Shown: positions 39,564 through 48,659 of the stretch, piece after piece
How positions within the stretch are numbered: position 1 is the first letter of the stretch
Layout of the letters: each line of letters begins with the position of its first letter
Assembly: GCA_963758025.1 (NCBI GenBank)
Contig: CAVWUA010000006.1
Location: 310,001 to 374,000 of the forward strand
Length of the DNA: 64,000 nucleotides
Source: CAVWUA01 sp963758025
GTDB taxonomy: Bacteria; Planctomycetota; Planctomycetia; Isosphaerales; Isosphaeraceae
Reading direction: 5' to 3'
The notes under the pieces: generated by a model
Told to the model about the DNA's origin: nothing
The model's input: the letters and a program-made list of their open reading frames with translations, nothing else
Database searches by the model: none
Position numbers and translations under genes: made by a program

Positions 39564-40332
39564 TCAAATCATCATCCAGATCCCAAACCCCAGCGCCACG
39601 AGGACGAGCAACACCAACGAAGCAAGTCGCCAGGGACGCAGGCGCACGCTTTGTCGGAGGATCGTCCGCAGGATGCGCAGGCCGTCGCGCACCGCCCGCA
39701 GCTTGCTCGTCGTACCGGCGATCCGGGGGCGGTACGGGACCGGAGACTCGAACACCCGAAGGTGCCGGGCGACCGCCTCGCTGTTCAGTTCCGTCTCGAT
39801 CTCGAACCCCTCCGACCGCAGGGTCACGGCGCGGAGGAAGCTCCGCGAGAAGACCCGGTAGCCCGAGAGCAAATCCCCCGCCCCCCGGCCGATCAGCACC
39901 CGGAACGCGCCTCGGATCAGGAGGTTGCCGAGGCCCCGCACCGGCGTCATCGCGCCGGCCTCGGCCACCGGGCGTCGGGCACCGACCGCCATGTCGGCCC
40001 GGCCGTCGAGCACCGCCGCCAGCAAGGGGCTGACCGCATGGGCCGGATAGGTGCCATCACCATCGACCAGGACCACCGCGACCCGGTTCACCAGCAGGTC
40101 GAAGGCCGCCCGCACGGCGAACCCCTTCCCTTGTCGCGGAACCGGCACGACCCGCACCCCATGCTGTCGCGCCAGGTCGCCCGTGCCGTCCGTCGAGTTG
40201 TTGTCGAAGACGATGATCTCCGCCTCCGGCAGCGCCGGCGCACCACTCGTCGATCACGGAAACGATCGCCGCCGCCTCATTGAAGCAAGGGATCGCCACG
40301 GCAATGTGAGGGTTCGGCTCGGCTGACGGCAC
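39564..40332 (-). CDS. Glycosyltransferase family 2 (frame change)
   Basis: About 256 residues. The N-terminal frame has the GT-A opening I-A-V-A-I-P-C-F-N-E-A-A-A-I. After a frame change near 40235 it continues with R-Q-G-K-G-F-A-V-R-A-A-F, V-V-L-V-D-G-D-G-T-Y-P (DxD-like metal site), G-D-L-L-S-G-Y-R-V-F-S-R and a terminal membrane segment (L-A-S-L-V-L-L-V-L-V-A-L-G-F-G-I-W). It resembles dolichol-phosphate-mannose-synthase-like enzymes that transfer sugar to a polyprenyl carrier. The start is uncertain: GTG 40332 is the best in-frame choice, without a good ribosome binding site. The next minus-strand gene upstream is a GT39-like membrane protein. Confidence 0.75.
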
Positions 40333-40420
40333 GGCTGTGTTCGTCGTGGGTAGATTCCGGGGTCGTCGGGAGATTGTCGCACGATCCCCCCGAGGAGAGC
40401 AACGACCGGGAATGGAATTG

Positions 40421-40528
40421 AAGAGCCTCACGCCAAGACGCGAAGTCGCAAAGGAAGAACGCCAGGAAGGCCAGAGAGGATTCTCATCGTCCTTGGCGAA
40501 TCCTCCGCGCCTTCGAGAGGCTCTTTCT
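40421..40528. repeat. GAGCCTCACGC palindromic repeat, copy c
   Basis: A roughly 108-base copy in the gap between two minus-strand genes. It begins AAGAGCCTCACGCCAAGACG, has the block GCAAAGGAAGAACGCCAGG, and ends with a shortened right arm (CTTCGAGAGGCTCTTT). Confidence 0.8.
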
Positions 40529-41825
40529 CTATTGCGACAGGATCTCGGTCAGGGACTCCCGCCGGGCGGTCGCGCGCTTCGGGCCGCCGGGCAGTTCCTG
40601 TGAGTTCACCGTCCGCCAGGCGGCCGGGTCGCGCAGAGGGGTCGGCGTCACCAGGCCGAGCCGGGTATGCCGGGCGAACGCCAGATCAAAATCACCGCGC
40701 AGGCCCGGGCGTGTAGTCGGTCGGGTAGAAGAGGAAGACCAGCGCCAGGACCGTCGCCAGGGCCGCCAGGCGATACGCTCCCGAGCGGTCCGCGGGCACG
40801 GCCGACGGCTCGGCAATCTTGCCGATCCCCAGCGCCACCAGCGCGATCGATCGCCGGAACGTAATGGAACGCGTATCCGGGCACGCCGAAATGGACCAGC
40901 AGGTGCGATCCCAGAGCGGGCAGGACGCTGATGACCAGGAGCATCGCCAGGAACCCACCCGAGCCGGTCCGCCGCAAGCGCCAGAGGCCCCTTGGCACGA
41001 AAAGCAAGCCGGGGCCGAGGGTCCAGACGAGGGCCATCCCCCCCTTGACCATGTAACGAACCGGAGCGTCGATGAAACCGAGGTGCCAGTAGGAGTTGAG
41101 ATAACCCGCCTTGTAAGCGAACTCCGCGCTCGCCTGCCGGTAGAGGAACCAGCCGCCATTGTCGCGGAGCATCGGCACGAACCACAGGAGGTTCAGCGCC
41201 ACGAACAGCATTCCCGCCTGGAGCGACGCCAGCCAGCGATGCTGCCAGAGAATCACCAGGAAGACCGGCATCCAGAACGTGCCGATGTCCTGCCGGTAAC
41301 CGGCTCCGATCGCCAGCGCCACGGCCGCGAGGTACGGCTGCCAGGGCGCAATTCGCGCCGGCCCCGGTAGGCAACGCCCAGGAGGATCGAGCCAACGAGG
41401 GGGATGGCCGTGTAATTGCCCGCCATCGCGCCATACGCCCAGAAGACCGGCGCCGCCCCCAGGGCCACCGCGCCGGCCGCCGCCGTTTTTGGTCCGACCA
41501 GGGCCCGCAGCCACCACCAGACCGCCACCAGGGCCAGGGCGCTGACGAACGTATCGAGCACGACAAAGCCGCGATACGCATCGCCAATCCAGCCGCCGAG
41601 AACCCGCGACGCGGCCAGGAACAGCGTGTGGTACATCGGGAAATGGGTTTCCCGGATCATCTCCAGGTAGCCGACCTCATCGAACTCGAAGGCCGAGGGC
41701 CGCGCCAGGGGCAAGCGAGTCAGGGCCACGGCCACCAGCGAGATCAAGAGCGCCAGGGCGATGGCGCGGGCCGAGGGGTCGTGAATCTCCGTGCCGAGGC
41801 GGTCGTCGGGCGCTGTCCTTGCCAT
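40529..41825 (-). CDS. Multi-pass membrane protein, GT39-like glycosyltransferase (frame changes)
   Basis: About 432 residues with some 9-10 membrane segments. An early luminal loop, F-E-F-D-E-V-G-Y-L-E-M, contains the acidic pair expected in GT-C (PMT/ArnT-like) enzymes that use polyprenyl-phosphate sugars. ATG 41825 is preceded by AAGGAG. The frame changes near 41360, 40860 and 40700. The partner GT2 enzyme directly downstream on the same strand could make the lipid-linked sugar donor, so the two may form a glycosylation pair. A purely structural membrane protein cannot be excluded. Confidence 0.65.
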
Positions 41826-41935
41826 CGCCGAGGGGCTCCTTCCCATGGGTGATTCCATCCGACCGTTTCGGAATCGGACTGGCCTGGAGAGGGTAAACCA
41901 AAGGGCGGATTTCCTGCAAGCGACTTTCTCTCGCG

Positions 41936-42807
41936 TCAGCCGTCGCGATGCGTGGGCAGATACCGCAGGGTGACCCCCGCCAGCAGGAACAGCCCTCCGA
42001 CGAGCGTCGCCGGGGCGGGTCGCTCCCCGTGGACGAGCAGGACCCACATCGGATTCAGGATCGGCTCCAGCAGGCCGATCAAGCCCGCCTCCGGGGCACT
42101 GATCTCGCGCAGGCCCCGGGCGAACAGGGCATACGGAATCGCCATCTGGACGATGCCGAACGTGGCGAGAATGCCATACTGGACGGGCGTCGGCCGTGGT
42201 AGCGACGTGCTCGACAGGAGCATCCAGAGCCCCAGGGTCAGCGCCCCGCCGAGGTTGTTCACGGCGCTCAGCCAGATCGGGTCGAGATTGCGCAGGCCAC
42301 GCATCCCCAGCACGATCAGGGCGTAGCAGAACCCGCTGATCAGGGCGAGCACCACTCCCAGTCCTTCCCCGGGTGCGTAGCCCCAGACGGCGATCACCAC
42401 GATGCCGAGGGTCGCGAGGCCGATCCCCAGCCGCTCGCGGGCGCGGGCCACTCCCCCAGCACCAGGGCACTCAAGGGGACCAGCCAGAAGACCGCCGAGA
42501 ACTGGAGGAAGATCGCGTTGGCCGCCGTCGTCAACTGGATCGCCGCGATGAACAGGCCGATCATCCCGCCGAAGACCATCGCGATCGGCACCATCACCAA
42601 CCGGAACCGCCAGCGCGACGGCCGCACCAGCGGAAGCAGAAACAGCCCGGCGAAGAGGCTCCGATAAAACGCGATCGATAGCGCCGCCAGCGGTAATCCC
42701 TTGGTGATGACCCCACTGAGGCTCCAGAGCACGGCCGCCCCCAGGACGCAGCGACGGCCCATCGCCCCGGAACCGGACGTGAATCCTTCCCCCGGTCTCG
42801 TCGCCAT
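41936..42807 (-). CDS. EamA-family (DMT) transporter (frame change)
   Basis: About 290 residues with ten membrane segments in two EamA repeats. The first repeat is A-V-L-W-S-L-S-G-V-I-T-K-G-L and the second G-F-C-Y-A-L-I-V-L-G-M-R-G-L. The second repeat ends with the typical S-A-P-E-A-G-L-I-G-L-L-E-P-I-L-N-P-M-W. The frame changes near 42450. Start is ATG 42807. Members export or import amino acids and metabolites; the substrate is not predictable. It is divergent from the ubiquitin-like operon. Confidence 0.85.
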
Positions 42808-43016
42808 CGAGGTCCGTACTCCCGCGTATGTTTCCCCATCGCCACGCGGGCAATCATCCTAACCCCTTCGGAGTTCTCCGCAAAGGGGCGGGCGACCGGG
42901 TGTAAGAGCCATCGGCGCGTTGCCTCGGAGGGGTCGGTTCCCGTAAACTGAGGAATAGACTCCGAACCCGGACCGTCAGGAACGTAGGCGGACGGCCTCG
43001 ACGCGGAAGCCCGATC

Positions 43017-43862
43017 GTGAAGCAGCTCATCCTCCTGGCACTGTTCGTGCTGGTGCTCTACCTGATGGTGCGCCTGGCTTCGGCGGCGATTGCCCGCCTG
43101 GCGGGCGCCCGATTCAAGGCGTACCGGCAACTGGCCGCGCGGTATCGAGGGCGCTACGAGAACCGCGGCCTGGTCGATCCGCCGACGGTCAGTTTCAGTC
43201 ACAACAGCTCGAACGTGCGGGTCGGCCTCGCGCCGGTCGTCGCCGGGCAACCGTCGATCCCCCGGACGCGTGTCGTCACCCGGTTCGGCAAGGGGTTGCC
43301 CTTGCGGTTCGAGCTGATGCCGGTCGGTCGCCCTTCCCCGGCGCAGCCGCCGAAGGGAACCCGGCTGGTCCGGAGCGGGCACGCCGATTTCGACCGCGGC
43401 TACATCGTCCAGGCCAACGACGGCGACATCGCGCGGGAGTTCCTCCACCCGGACTCGATCCGTTCGGCCATCGATAGCCTGCGGCGTCTCGCGCCGCCGA
43501 GCGGGATGCTCGTCTCGATCAACCCCGAGAGGTTACTCGTCCAGGTGGACCGCAACCTCGGGCAGCAGGCCGCCTGGCTCGACCTGGCCGTGCGCAACGC
43601 GCTGATCCTGCACGATCACCTGCTGGAAAGCGTGGCGACGGTGGTGGGCGAAGGGGTCGATATCGTGGCCGTGGGGGCGGCGGAGGCCGAGGACACCGGG
43701 CCGCCGGTCTGTGAAGTTTGTGGCGATCCGATCACCGGCCTTCACGTCGTCTGCGCCGGGTGCCGGACCCCTTGCCACCGCGACTGCTGGACGTTCGTCG
43801 GCGGATGCTCGACGTATGGCTGTCCCTGCAAGCAATGCGTTCCGGTCGGCGCGGCCGGATAA
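43017..43862 (+). CDS. Membrane-anchored prokaryotic RING-finger-like protein, candidate E3 of the Ubl operon
   Basis: An intact 281-residue protein from GTG 43017. Residues 1-24 form one membrane segment (L-I-L-L-A-L-F-V-L-V-L-Y-L-M-V), the middle is an uncharacterised cytoplasmic domain, and the last 50 residues form a zinc-binding treble-clef/RING-like module. Ligand candidates are C232-x2-C235, C246-x2-C249, C253-H254-x2-C257, C264, C269, C271 and C274, ending G-C-S-T-Y-G-C. This pattern matches the prokaryotic RING finger families known from comparative genomics to accompany bacterial ubiquitin-like systems. The neighbouring Ubl, E2 and E1 genes support a ligase or adaptor role. E3 activity is inference. 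Confidence 0.8.
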   Translation: MKQLILLALFVLVLYLMVRLASAAIARLAGARFKAYRQLAARYRGRYENRGLVDPPTVSFSHNSSNVRVGLAPVVAGQPSIPRTRVVTRFGKGLPLRFELMPVGRPSPAQPPKGTRLVRSGHADFDRGYIVQANDGDIAREFLHPDSIRSAIDSLRRLAPPSGMLVSINPERLLVQVDRNLGQQAAWLDLAVRNALILHDHLLESVATVVGEGVDIVAVGAAEAEDTGPPVCEVCGDPITGLHVVCAGCRTPCHRDCWTFVGGCSTYGCPCKQCVPVGAAG

Positions 43863-44008
43863 TGCACGTTTGCCCATTTCGGAATTGGGGCCTGGACGTT
43901 ATGCTGGAAAAGAGAGCCCCGGACCCCCTTTCCCTCGAATTTCTTCGTGAAGTCGGGCCAATATTGCCGGGCGGCCGACGAAGTCTGTTCTGAGGAGGTA
44001 TCCTGACC

Positions 44009-44311
44009 ATGTCTTACGGCGGAACTGCGGATGCCACGGGGATCCAGGTCACGTTCTTGGACCAGACCGGGGCGAAGTCGGTCAAAGCCGTCATCGCCTT
44101 TACTGTGCCGGTCAGCCGGATCTTACCGAACATCATCACCAAGATGAACTTGCCGACGACGAGCCCCGACGGCCAACCGATGAGCTATTCGCTCGACCAC
44201 AAGGAGGGGGGACGTCGCCTGGCCGAGAGCCAAACCCTGACCGAAGCGGGCGTGCGCAACGGCGATCACCTGATCGTCTATCCGGAGGTCGTCGCGGGCG
44301 GTCCGCTCTGA
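44009..44311 (+). CDS. Ubiquitin-like protein (YukD/EsaB-type) ending Gly-Gly-Pro-Leu
   Basis: An intact 100-residue beta-grasp protein with a strong ribosome binding site (GAGGAGGTATCC). The pattern follows YukD-type ubiquitin-like proteins: an initial strand I-Q-V-T-F-L, an Ala-rich helix, M-S-Y-S-L-D-H, R-R-L-A-E-S-Q-T-L-T-E-A-G-V-R-N-G-D-H-L, and the final strand I-V-Y-P-E-V-V. The C-terminus is A-G-G-P-L, so the diglycine (residues 97-98) is followed by just two residues. Known ubiquitin-like proteins often need trimming to expose Gly-Gly before E1 activation; the JAMM peptidase of the operon is the candidate processor. The E2-like gene follows 123 bases downstream. Confidence 0.85.
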   Translation: MSYGGTADATGIQVTFLDQTGAKSVKAVIAFTVPVSRILPNIITKMNLPTTSPDGQPMSYSLDHKEGGRRLAESQTLTEAGVRNGDHLIVYPEVVAGGPL

Positions 44312-44434
44312 CCTGGCCGCAATGGTCCGGTCTGGCGGCAACGCGGGACCGGACCATCGCGTCGGCAAAAGGGCGGATTGGCCCATCGGGACGGACCATC
44401 CGGGAGAGAGACGAACCGCTCGGGACCGCTTCTC

Positions 44435-45086
44435 ATGTATGAATCACCTCAGATTCGCCGCTTGCGATCCGATCTGGCCGCCATGGAACGCCTGGCCGAG
44501 GAAAGCTCGGTGATCCGGTTCCGCACCGGGGGCAATCCCGTTCAGCGCTACCTGATCGAGTTCCACGGCAAGAGCCTGTCCCGCGACCGGGGCAAGGTCG
44601 TCATCCGGGACCACCACGAGGTCGAGATCAAGCTCGGCTCGTCCTATCCCCGGACGATGCCCGAGCTGCGCTGGATCAGCCCGATCTACCACCCGAACAT
44701 CTCGGAGATCGGCCTGGTCTGCCTCGGCGGCTACGGCACGCACTGGGTCCCCAGCCTGAAGCTGGACGAGCTGTGCGGGATGCTCTGGGACATGGCCCGC
44801 TTTCACAACTACGATATCCGCAGCCCGTACAATCGCGATGCCGCGCTCTGGGCCGCCAACCAGACCACCTTCGCCTTCCCGCTGGACCAACGCCCCCTGC
44901 GCGACCGCCGCGCCGCCCTGGGACGTGTCGATGCCGCGCCGAAGACCGAAGCGGGACGCGGCCAACCGGTCCGGGGAGCCGGATTCCATCTGCATCCTGG
45001 ACATGGAAGTCGATCTCACGCGCCCCATCAACCCACCGCGGCCGGAACCCCGTCCGCCGCAGGAAGAGGTGATCTTTCTCGACTGA
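44435..45086 (+). CDS. E2-like ubiquitin-conjugating enzyme fold protein (frame change near C-terminus)
   Basis: About 217 residues from ATG 44435. The central part is strikingly like a eukaryotic E2: Y-L-I-E-F, S-Y-P-R-T-M-P-E-L-R-W, then the H86-P87-N88 motif, then G-L-V-C96-L-G with Cys96 at the active-site position, and H-W-V-P-S-L-K-L (the W-S-P-x-L-x-I equivalent). After Cys96 an extra helical region contains N-Y-D-I-R-S-P-Y-N-R-D-A-A-L-W. The frame changes near 44915-44925; the true end is D-M-E-V-D-L-T-R-P-I-N ... E-E-V-I-F-L-D with TGA at 45084-45086. The Pro-rich tail ends acidic. Role: transfer of the neighbouring Ubl from the E1-like enzyme (inference from family and context). Confidence 0.88.
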
Positions 45087-45141
45087 GCGACTCTCCCCGT
45101 AAAGTCCAGCGGGCACCGAGCCAGCTCGCTACGTTGAGGAA

Positions 45142-46380
45142 ATGATGCCCGATCCCCCCGTCACGTTTCTGGACCCCTCCGACGATGATTCCCAGGCCAC
45201 CGGCGCGGCGGAGGAGCACCTGGTCATCGACGACGAGGACCGCTACGGCCGCCTGCGGCTGATCCCCTGGTGGCGGCAGGACAAGCTGCGGGCCGCGAAG
45301 GTCCTGGTCGTCGGCGCGGGGGCCTTGGGGAACGAGGTGCTCAAGAACCTCGCCCTGCTCGGGGTCGGCACCACCTACGTCATCGACCTGGACGAGGTCG
45401 AGCCGTCGAACCTCTCGCGCTCCGTGCTGTTCCGGGCCGAGGACGGCGGCCAGCCGAAGGCGGAGGTCGCCGCCCGACGCGCCCGGGAGATCAACCCCGA
45501 GGTGGCGATCCACCCGATCCACGGCGACGTCATCACCGACCTCGGGCTCGGCCTGTTCGCGTCGGTCGATGTCGTGATCGGCTGCCTCGACAACCGCGAG
45601 GCCCGCTTGTGGGTCAACCGCCAGTGCTGGAAGGTCGGCACCCCCTGGGTCGATGCCGGCATCCAGGAGATCCAGGGGGTCGTCAAGGTGTTCGTCCCGC
45701 CGGACTCCGCCTGCTACGAGTGCGGCATGACCAGCCGGGATTACCAGCTCCTGAACCTGCGGTATAGCTGCCCCCTGCTCCGCCGCGAGGACATCCTGGC
45801 GGGCAAGGTGCCGACCGCCCCCACGATCGCCTCGATGATGGCCGCCCTGGAGGTTCAGGAGGCCCTGAAGCTGATCCACGACATGCCGGTTCAGGCCGGT
45901 TGCGCGATGGTCTTCAACGGGATCACGAACCAGTTCTACACGACGCAACTCCCCTTCCGCGAGGAATGCCTGAGCCACGAGACGTATCCCGAGCCGACCC
46001 CCCTGCCCCACATCGGCCACGATGCGCCGTTGACGGCCCTGTTCGCCGAGGCCCGCAAGCGGCTCGACGGGCCGCTCGTCCTGCCGCTGGACCGCGACCT
46101 GGTCGCCGTGCTGCACTGCCCGCGCTGCGACTGGGAAACCGAGGTCTTCCGCCCGAGGACCAAGGTGCGGCAGGTCGAGGCGACCTGTCCCGAGTGCCAG
46201 GAGCCGGCCCGGCCGGAGATCGTCAGCGAGATCCCCGAGGATTCCCCCCTGGCCGGCACCCTGACGCTGGCCCAGGCCGGCGTGCCACCGTACGATATCG
46301 TGCGGATTGATGGTCACGACACCTCCGCCTTCTTCCTCCTGGCCGGTGACCGTGCCCGGGTGCTGGAGCGATCGCGATGA
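45142..46380 (+). CDS. E1-like ThiF/HesA-family adenylyltransferase with C-terminal zinc ribbon
   Basis: An intact 412-residue protein. It has the ThiF-family ATP/adenylation site: V-V-G-A-G-A-L-G (nucleotide loop, residues 56-63), D82-L-D-E-V-E-P-S-N-L-S-R93, K106, and G-C-L-D-N-R. Cys191-x2-Cys194 is a zinc-binding pair candidate; Cys210 (Y-S-C-P-L-L) is the best candidate for the Ubl thioester. A C-terminal region with C326-x2-C329 and C349-x2-C352 forms a zinc ribbon, and the tail resembles a small ubiquitin-fold-like end. The ribosome binding site is GAGGAA before ATG 45142. It activates the Ubl C-terminus in family models. Its TGA overlaps the Uma2 ATG (ATGA). Confidence 0.9.
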   Translation: MMPDPPVTFLDPSDDDSQATGAAEEHLVIDDEDRYGRLRLIPWWRQDKLRAAKVLVVGAGALGNEVLKNLALLGVGTTYVIDLDEVEPSNLSRSVLFRAEDGGQPKAEVAARRAREINPEVAIHPIHGDVITDLGLGLFASVDVVIGCLDNREARLWVNRQCWKVGTPWVDAGIQEIQGVVKVFVPPDSACYECGMTSRDYQLLNLRYSCPLLRREDILAGKVPTAPTIASMMAALEVQEALKLIHDMPVQAGCAMVFNGITNQFYTTQLPFREECLSHETYPEPTPLPHIGHDAPLTALFAEARKRLDGPLVLPLDRDLVAVLHCPRCDWETEVFRPRTKVRQVEATCPECQEPARPEIVSEIPEDSPLAGTLTLAQAGVPPYDIVRIDGHDTSAFFLLAGDRARVLERSR

Positions 46381-47222
46381 GCACAGGGTCTCGCACACGC
46401 TCGGAACCAAGGGAGCCGGCCCGCCGGACGCCGTCCACCGAGCGGCCGTCGAAGCCGACCGTGCCGATCCTCCATAACGGCGACCGGCTCACTGCTCCTG
46501 AGTTCGAGCGGCGTTACAACGCCATGCCGAATTTGAAGAAGGCCGAGCTGATTGAAGGGGTCGTTTACATCCCCTCGCCCGACTTCTATCCGCCCGAAGG
46601 GGTCGATCCCGCCATGACCTCCCCCGTCTCGTTCGGTCGGCACGCGAACCCGCACTTCAACCTGATCACCTGGCTCGGCCTTTATGGAGCGATGACACCC
46701 GGCGTGGCCGGTGGCGACAACGGCTCGATCCGGCTCGACATCGACAACATGCCCCAGCCGGACGTCTTCCTCATCATCCGACCCGAGCACGGCGGGCAGG
46801 CCCGCATCGGTGAGGACGATTATGTTGAAGGCGCTCCGGAGTTGGTCGCCGAGGTCGCCTACAGTAGCGTCAGCTACGACCTGCACGACAAACTCAACGC
46901 CTACCGGCGGAACAACGTCCGGGAATACGTCGTCTGGCGGGTGCTGGACGAGGCGGTCGATTGGTTCGTGCTCCGCGAAGGGCGGTACGACCCCCTCCCC
47001 TCCACGGCCGAGGGGCAGTACCATAGCGAGGTCTTCCCCGGGCTCTGGCTCGACCCGGCGGCGCTGGTGCGAGGCGACATGGCGACGGTCCTTCAGGTCG
47101 CCCAGCAGGGAATCGCCGCCCCCGAACATGCCGCCTTCGTCGATGGTTTGCGGCGGGCGGCGGCCGGGCCGGAAGGCCCCCAACAGCAAACGGCGGAACG
47201 ACCACGGGACGACCGGACTTGA
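46377..47222 (+). CDS. Uma2 family (DUF820) putative nuclease embedded in the Ubl operon
   Basis: An intact 281-residue Uma2-type protein with the PD-(D/E)XK candidates Asp129 (Q-P-D), Glu159 (E-L-V-A-E-V) and Lys172 (D-K-L), so the active site looks complete. The N-terminal 30 residues are basic and Pro/Thr-rich and may be disordered. ATG 46377 overlaps the E1-like stop by ATGA, and its own TGA overlaps the TTG start of the JAMM gene, so translation of all three is probably coupled. That arrangement suggests this Uma2 is a functional member of the system rather than a random insertion. It belongs to the same subfamily as the Uma2 at 2351. Confidence 0.9.
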   Translation: MSTGSRTRSEPREPARRTPSTERPSKPTVPILHNGDRLTAPEFERRYNAMPNLKKAELIEGVVYIPSPDFYPPEGVDPAMTSPVSFGRHANPHFNLITWLGLYGAMTPGVAGGDNGSIRLDIDNMPQPDVFLIIRPEHGGQARIGEDDYVEGAPELVAEVAYSSVSYDLHDKLNAYRRNNVREYVVWRVLDEAVDWFVLREGRYDPLPSTAEGQYHSEVFPGLWLDPAALVRGDMATVLQVAQQGIAAPEHAAFVDGLRRAAAGPEGPQQQTAERPRDDRT

Positions 47223-48641
47223 GCACCGACGACATCGTTTTCGACGAGATCGCCTACCGCGAACCCCGGCGCATGCGGCGGCCCGACCGCGACCGCCGCT
47301 TCGCGTGCATCGCCTATGAACTGCCCCGCCCCGGCGAATTGCCGATCTTCCTCGACAAGAAACCGGCCGACGCCATCGAACGGCACGCCCTGTGCGATAC
47401 GTCCGTCGAGCTGGGGGGCATTCTGCTCGGCCACGAGTGCATCGACGACGAGACCGACGAGCGGTTCGTCTGGATCACCGAGGCCCTCGAAGCCAAGCAC
47501 TACGAGAACACCCAGGCCAGCTTCACCTACACGCACAACTCGTGGGAGGAGATCACCCGCGAGCGCGACAAGCTGTTCCCCGACCTGGACATCGTCGGCT
47601 GGTACCACACGCACCCGAATTTCGGGATCTTCCTCTCCGGTCACGACCTGTTCATCCACCACCACTTCTTCGCCCAGCCGCTCCAGGTGGCCTACGTGGT
47701 GGACCCGATCCGCCAGCAGCGCGGGTTCTTTCAGTGGCGGGATGGCCAGGTGGAGGAACTCGCCGGGTTCTTCCTGTCGGCACCCCGCGAAGAGCGGCCC
47801 GCTGCTGGCGCGGTTCGTCAACGACCTCGAAAATCTCCCGACGGCCGCCGACGGGGCGAGCCTCGGGGGCCTGTCCCCTCGCCTGGAGGCGGAACTGATC
47901 GCCATGCTCACCCGACCGCAGCAATCCGTGGTGGTCGATCGCTCCCAGACCGCCGCGGTGTTCACCATGCTGGGCATTGCGCCGGGAGCCTGCGCCCTGG
48001 CCGCCGTCTTCTGGATCAACGGCCTGACCCGGACCATCCAGAACCACACCGACACCATCGAGGCCCTGAAAAAGACCGTCGCCGAGCAGTCCCGCGATAT
48101 CGACGAGGAGCGCGTCTCCGCCAAGGAGGAGGCCCTGAACGCCATCCTGGGGGATGTCCGCATCGGGGCCGGCACGGAATCGTTCCTCGCGCAGTACACG
48201 AAGTTGCTCCAGGAACGCGACGAGGCGATCCGCAAACTCGACAAGATCGCCACCGACAAGGACGCCCTGAACGAGATGACCCGGAAGCTCCGGGCGGACA
48301 ACAAGGTCTACCTCGCCGACCTGAAAGACGCCCTCGCCAAGCTGGAGGAGGTGGAGGAAACCGCCGAGAAAGAGAGCGAGACCTCCGAGGCGCGGATCGA
48401 AAAACTCCGTGCGGCGCTTGCGGCGCAGGAGGATCTCATGGCCGAGACGGAAGCGGGCACGCTCAGCCGGAAATACCGCACCGCCTGGTACGTGGCGGCC
48501 GGCGGTATCGCGGTGAGCGTCCTGCTGGGCCTGGGCCTGGTCGTGGCCCTCGCTCGCACACTGCCCGAGGAGGAGGAGCCGCCGCCGCCGATCCGCGAGT
48601 CGCCCCGTCCGCCGGAAAACCCGCCGCATCAGATTTCCTGA
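47219..48641 (+). CDS. JAMM/JAB1-MPN metalloprotease with coiled coil and two membrane segments (frame change)
   Basis: About 474 residues. The N-terminal JAB/MPN domain has a complete zinc site: Glu64 (V-E-L-G-G-I-L-L-G) and H130-T-H132-P, followed by Ser140 and Asp143 (the H-x-H-P-x7-S-x2-D motif). The frame changes near 47795. The remainder has a membrane segment (residues about 243-268, A-P-G-A-C-A-L-A-A-V-F-W), a long charged coiled coil (about 270-410), and a second membrane segment (about 420-445, V-S-V-L-L-G-L-G-L-V-V-A-L-A). It ends in an acidic/Pro-rich tail. The start is TTG 47219, overlapping the Uma2 stop. Predicted role: Ubl maturation or removal from conjugates at the membrane. 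Confidence 0.88.
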
Positions 48642-48659
48642 GGAGAGGAGCGGACGTCG

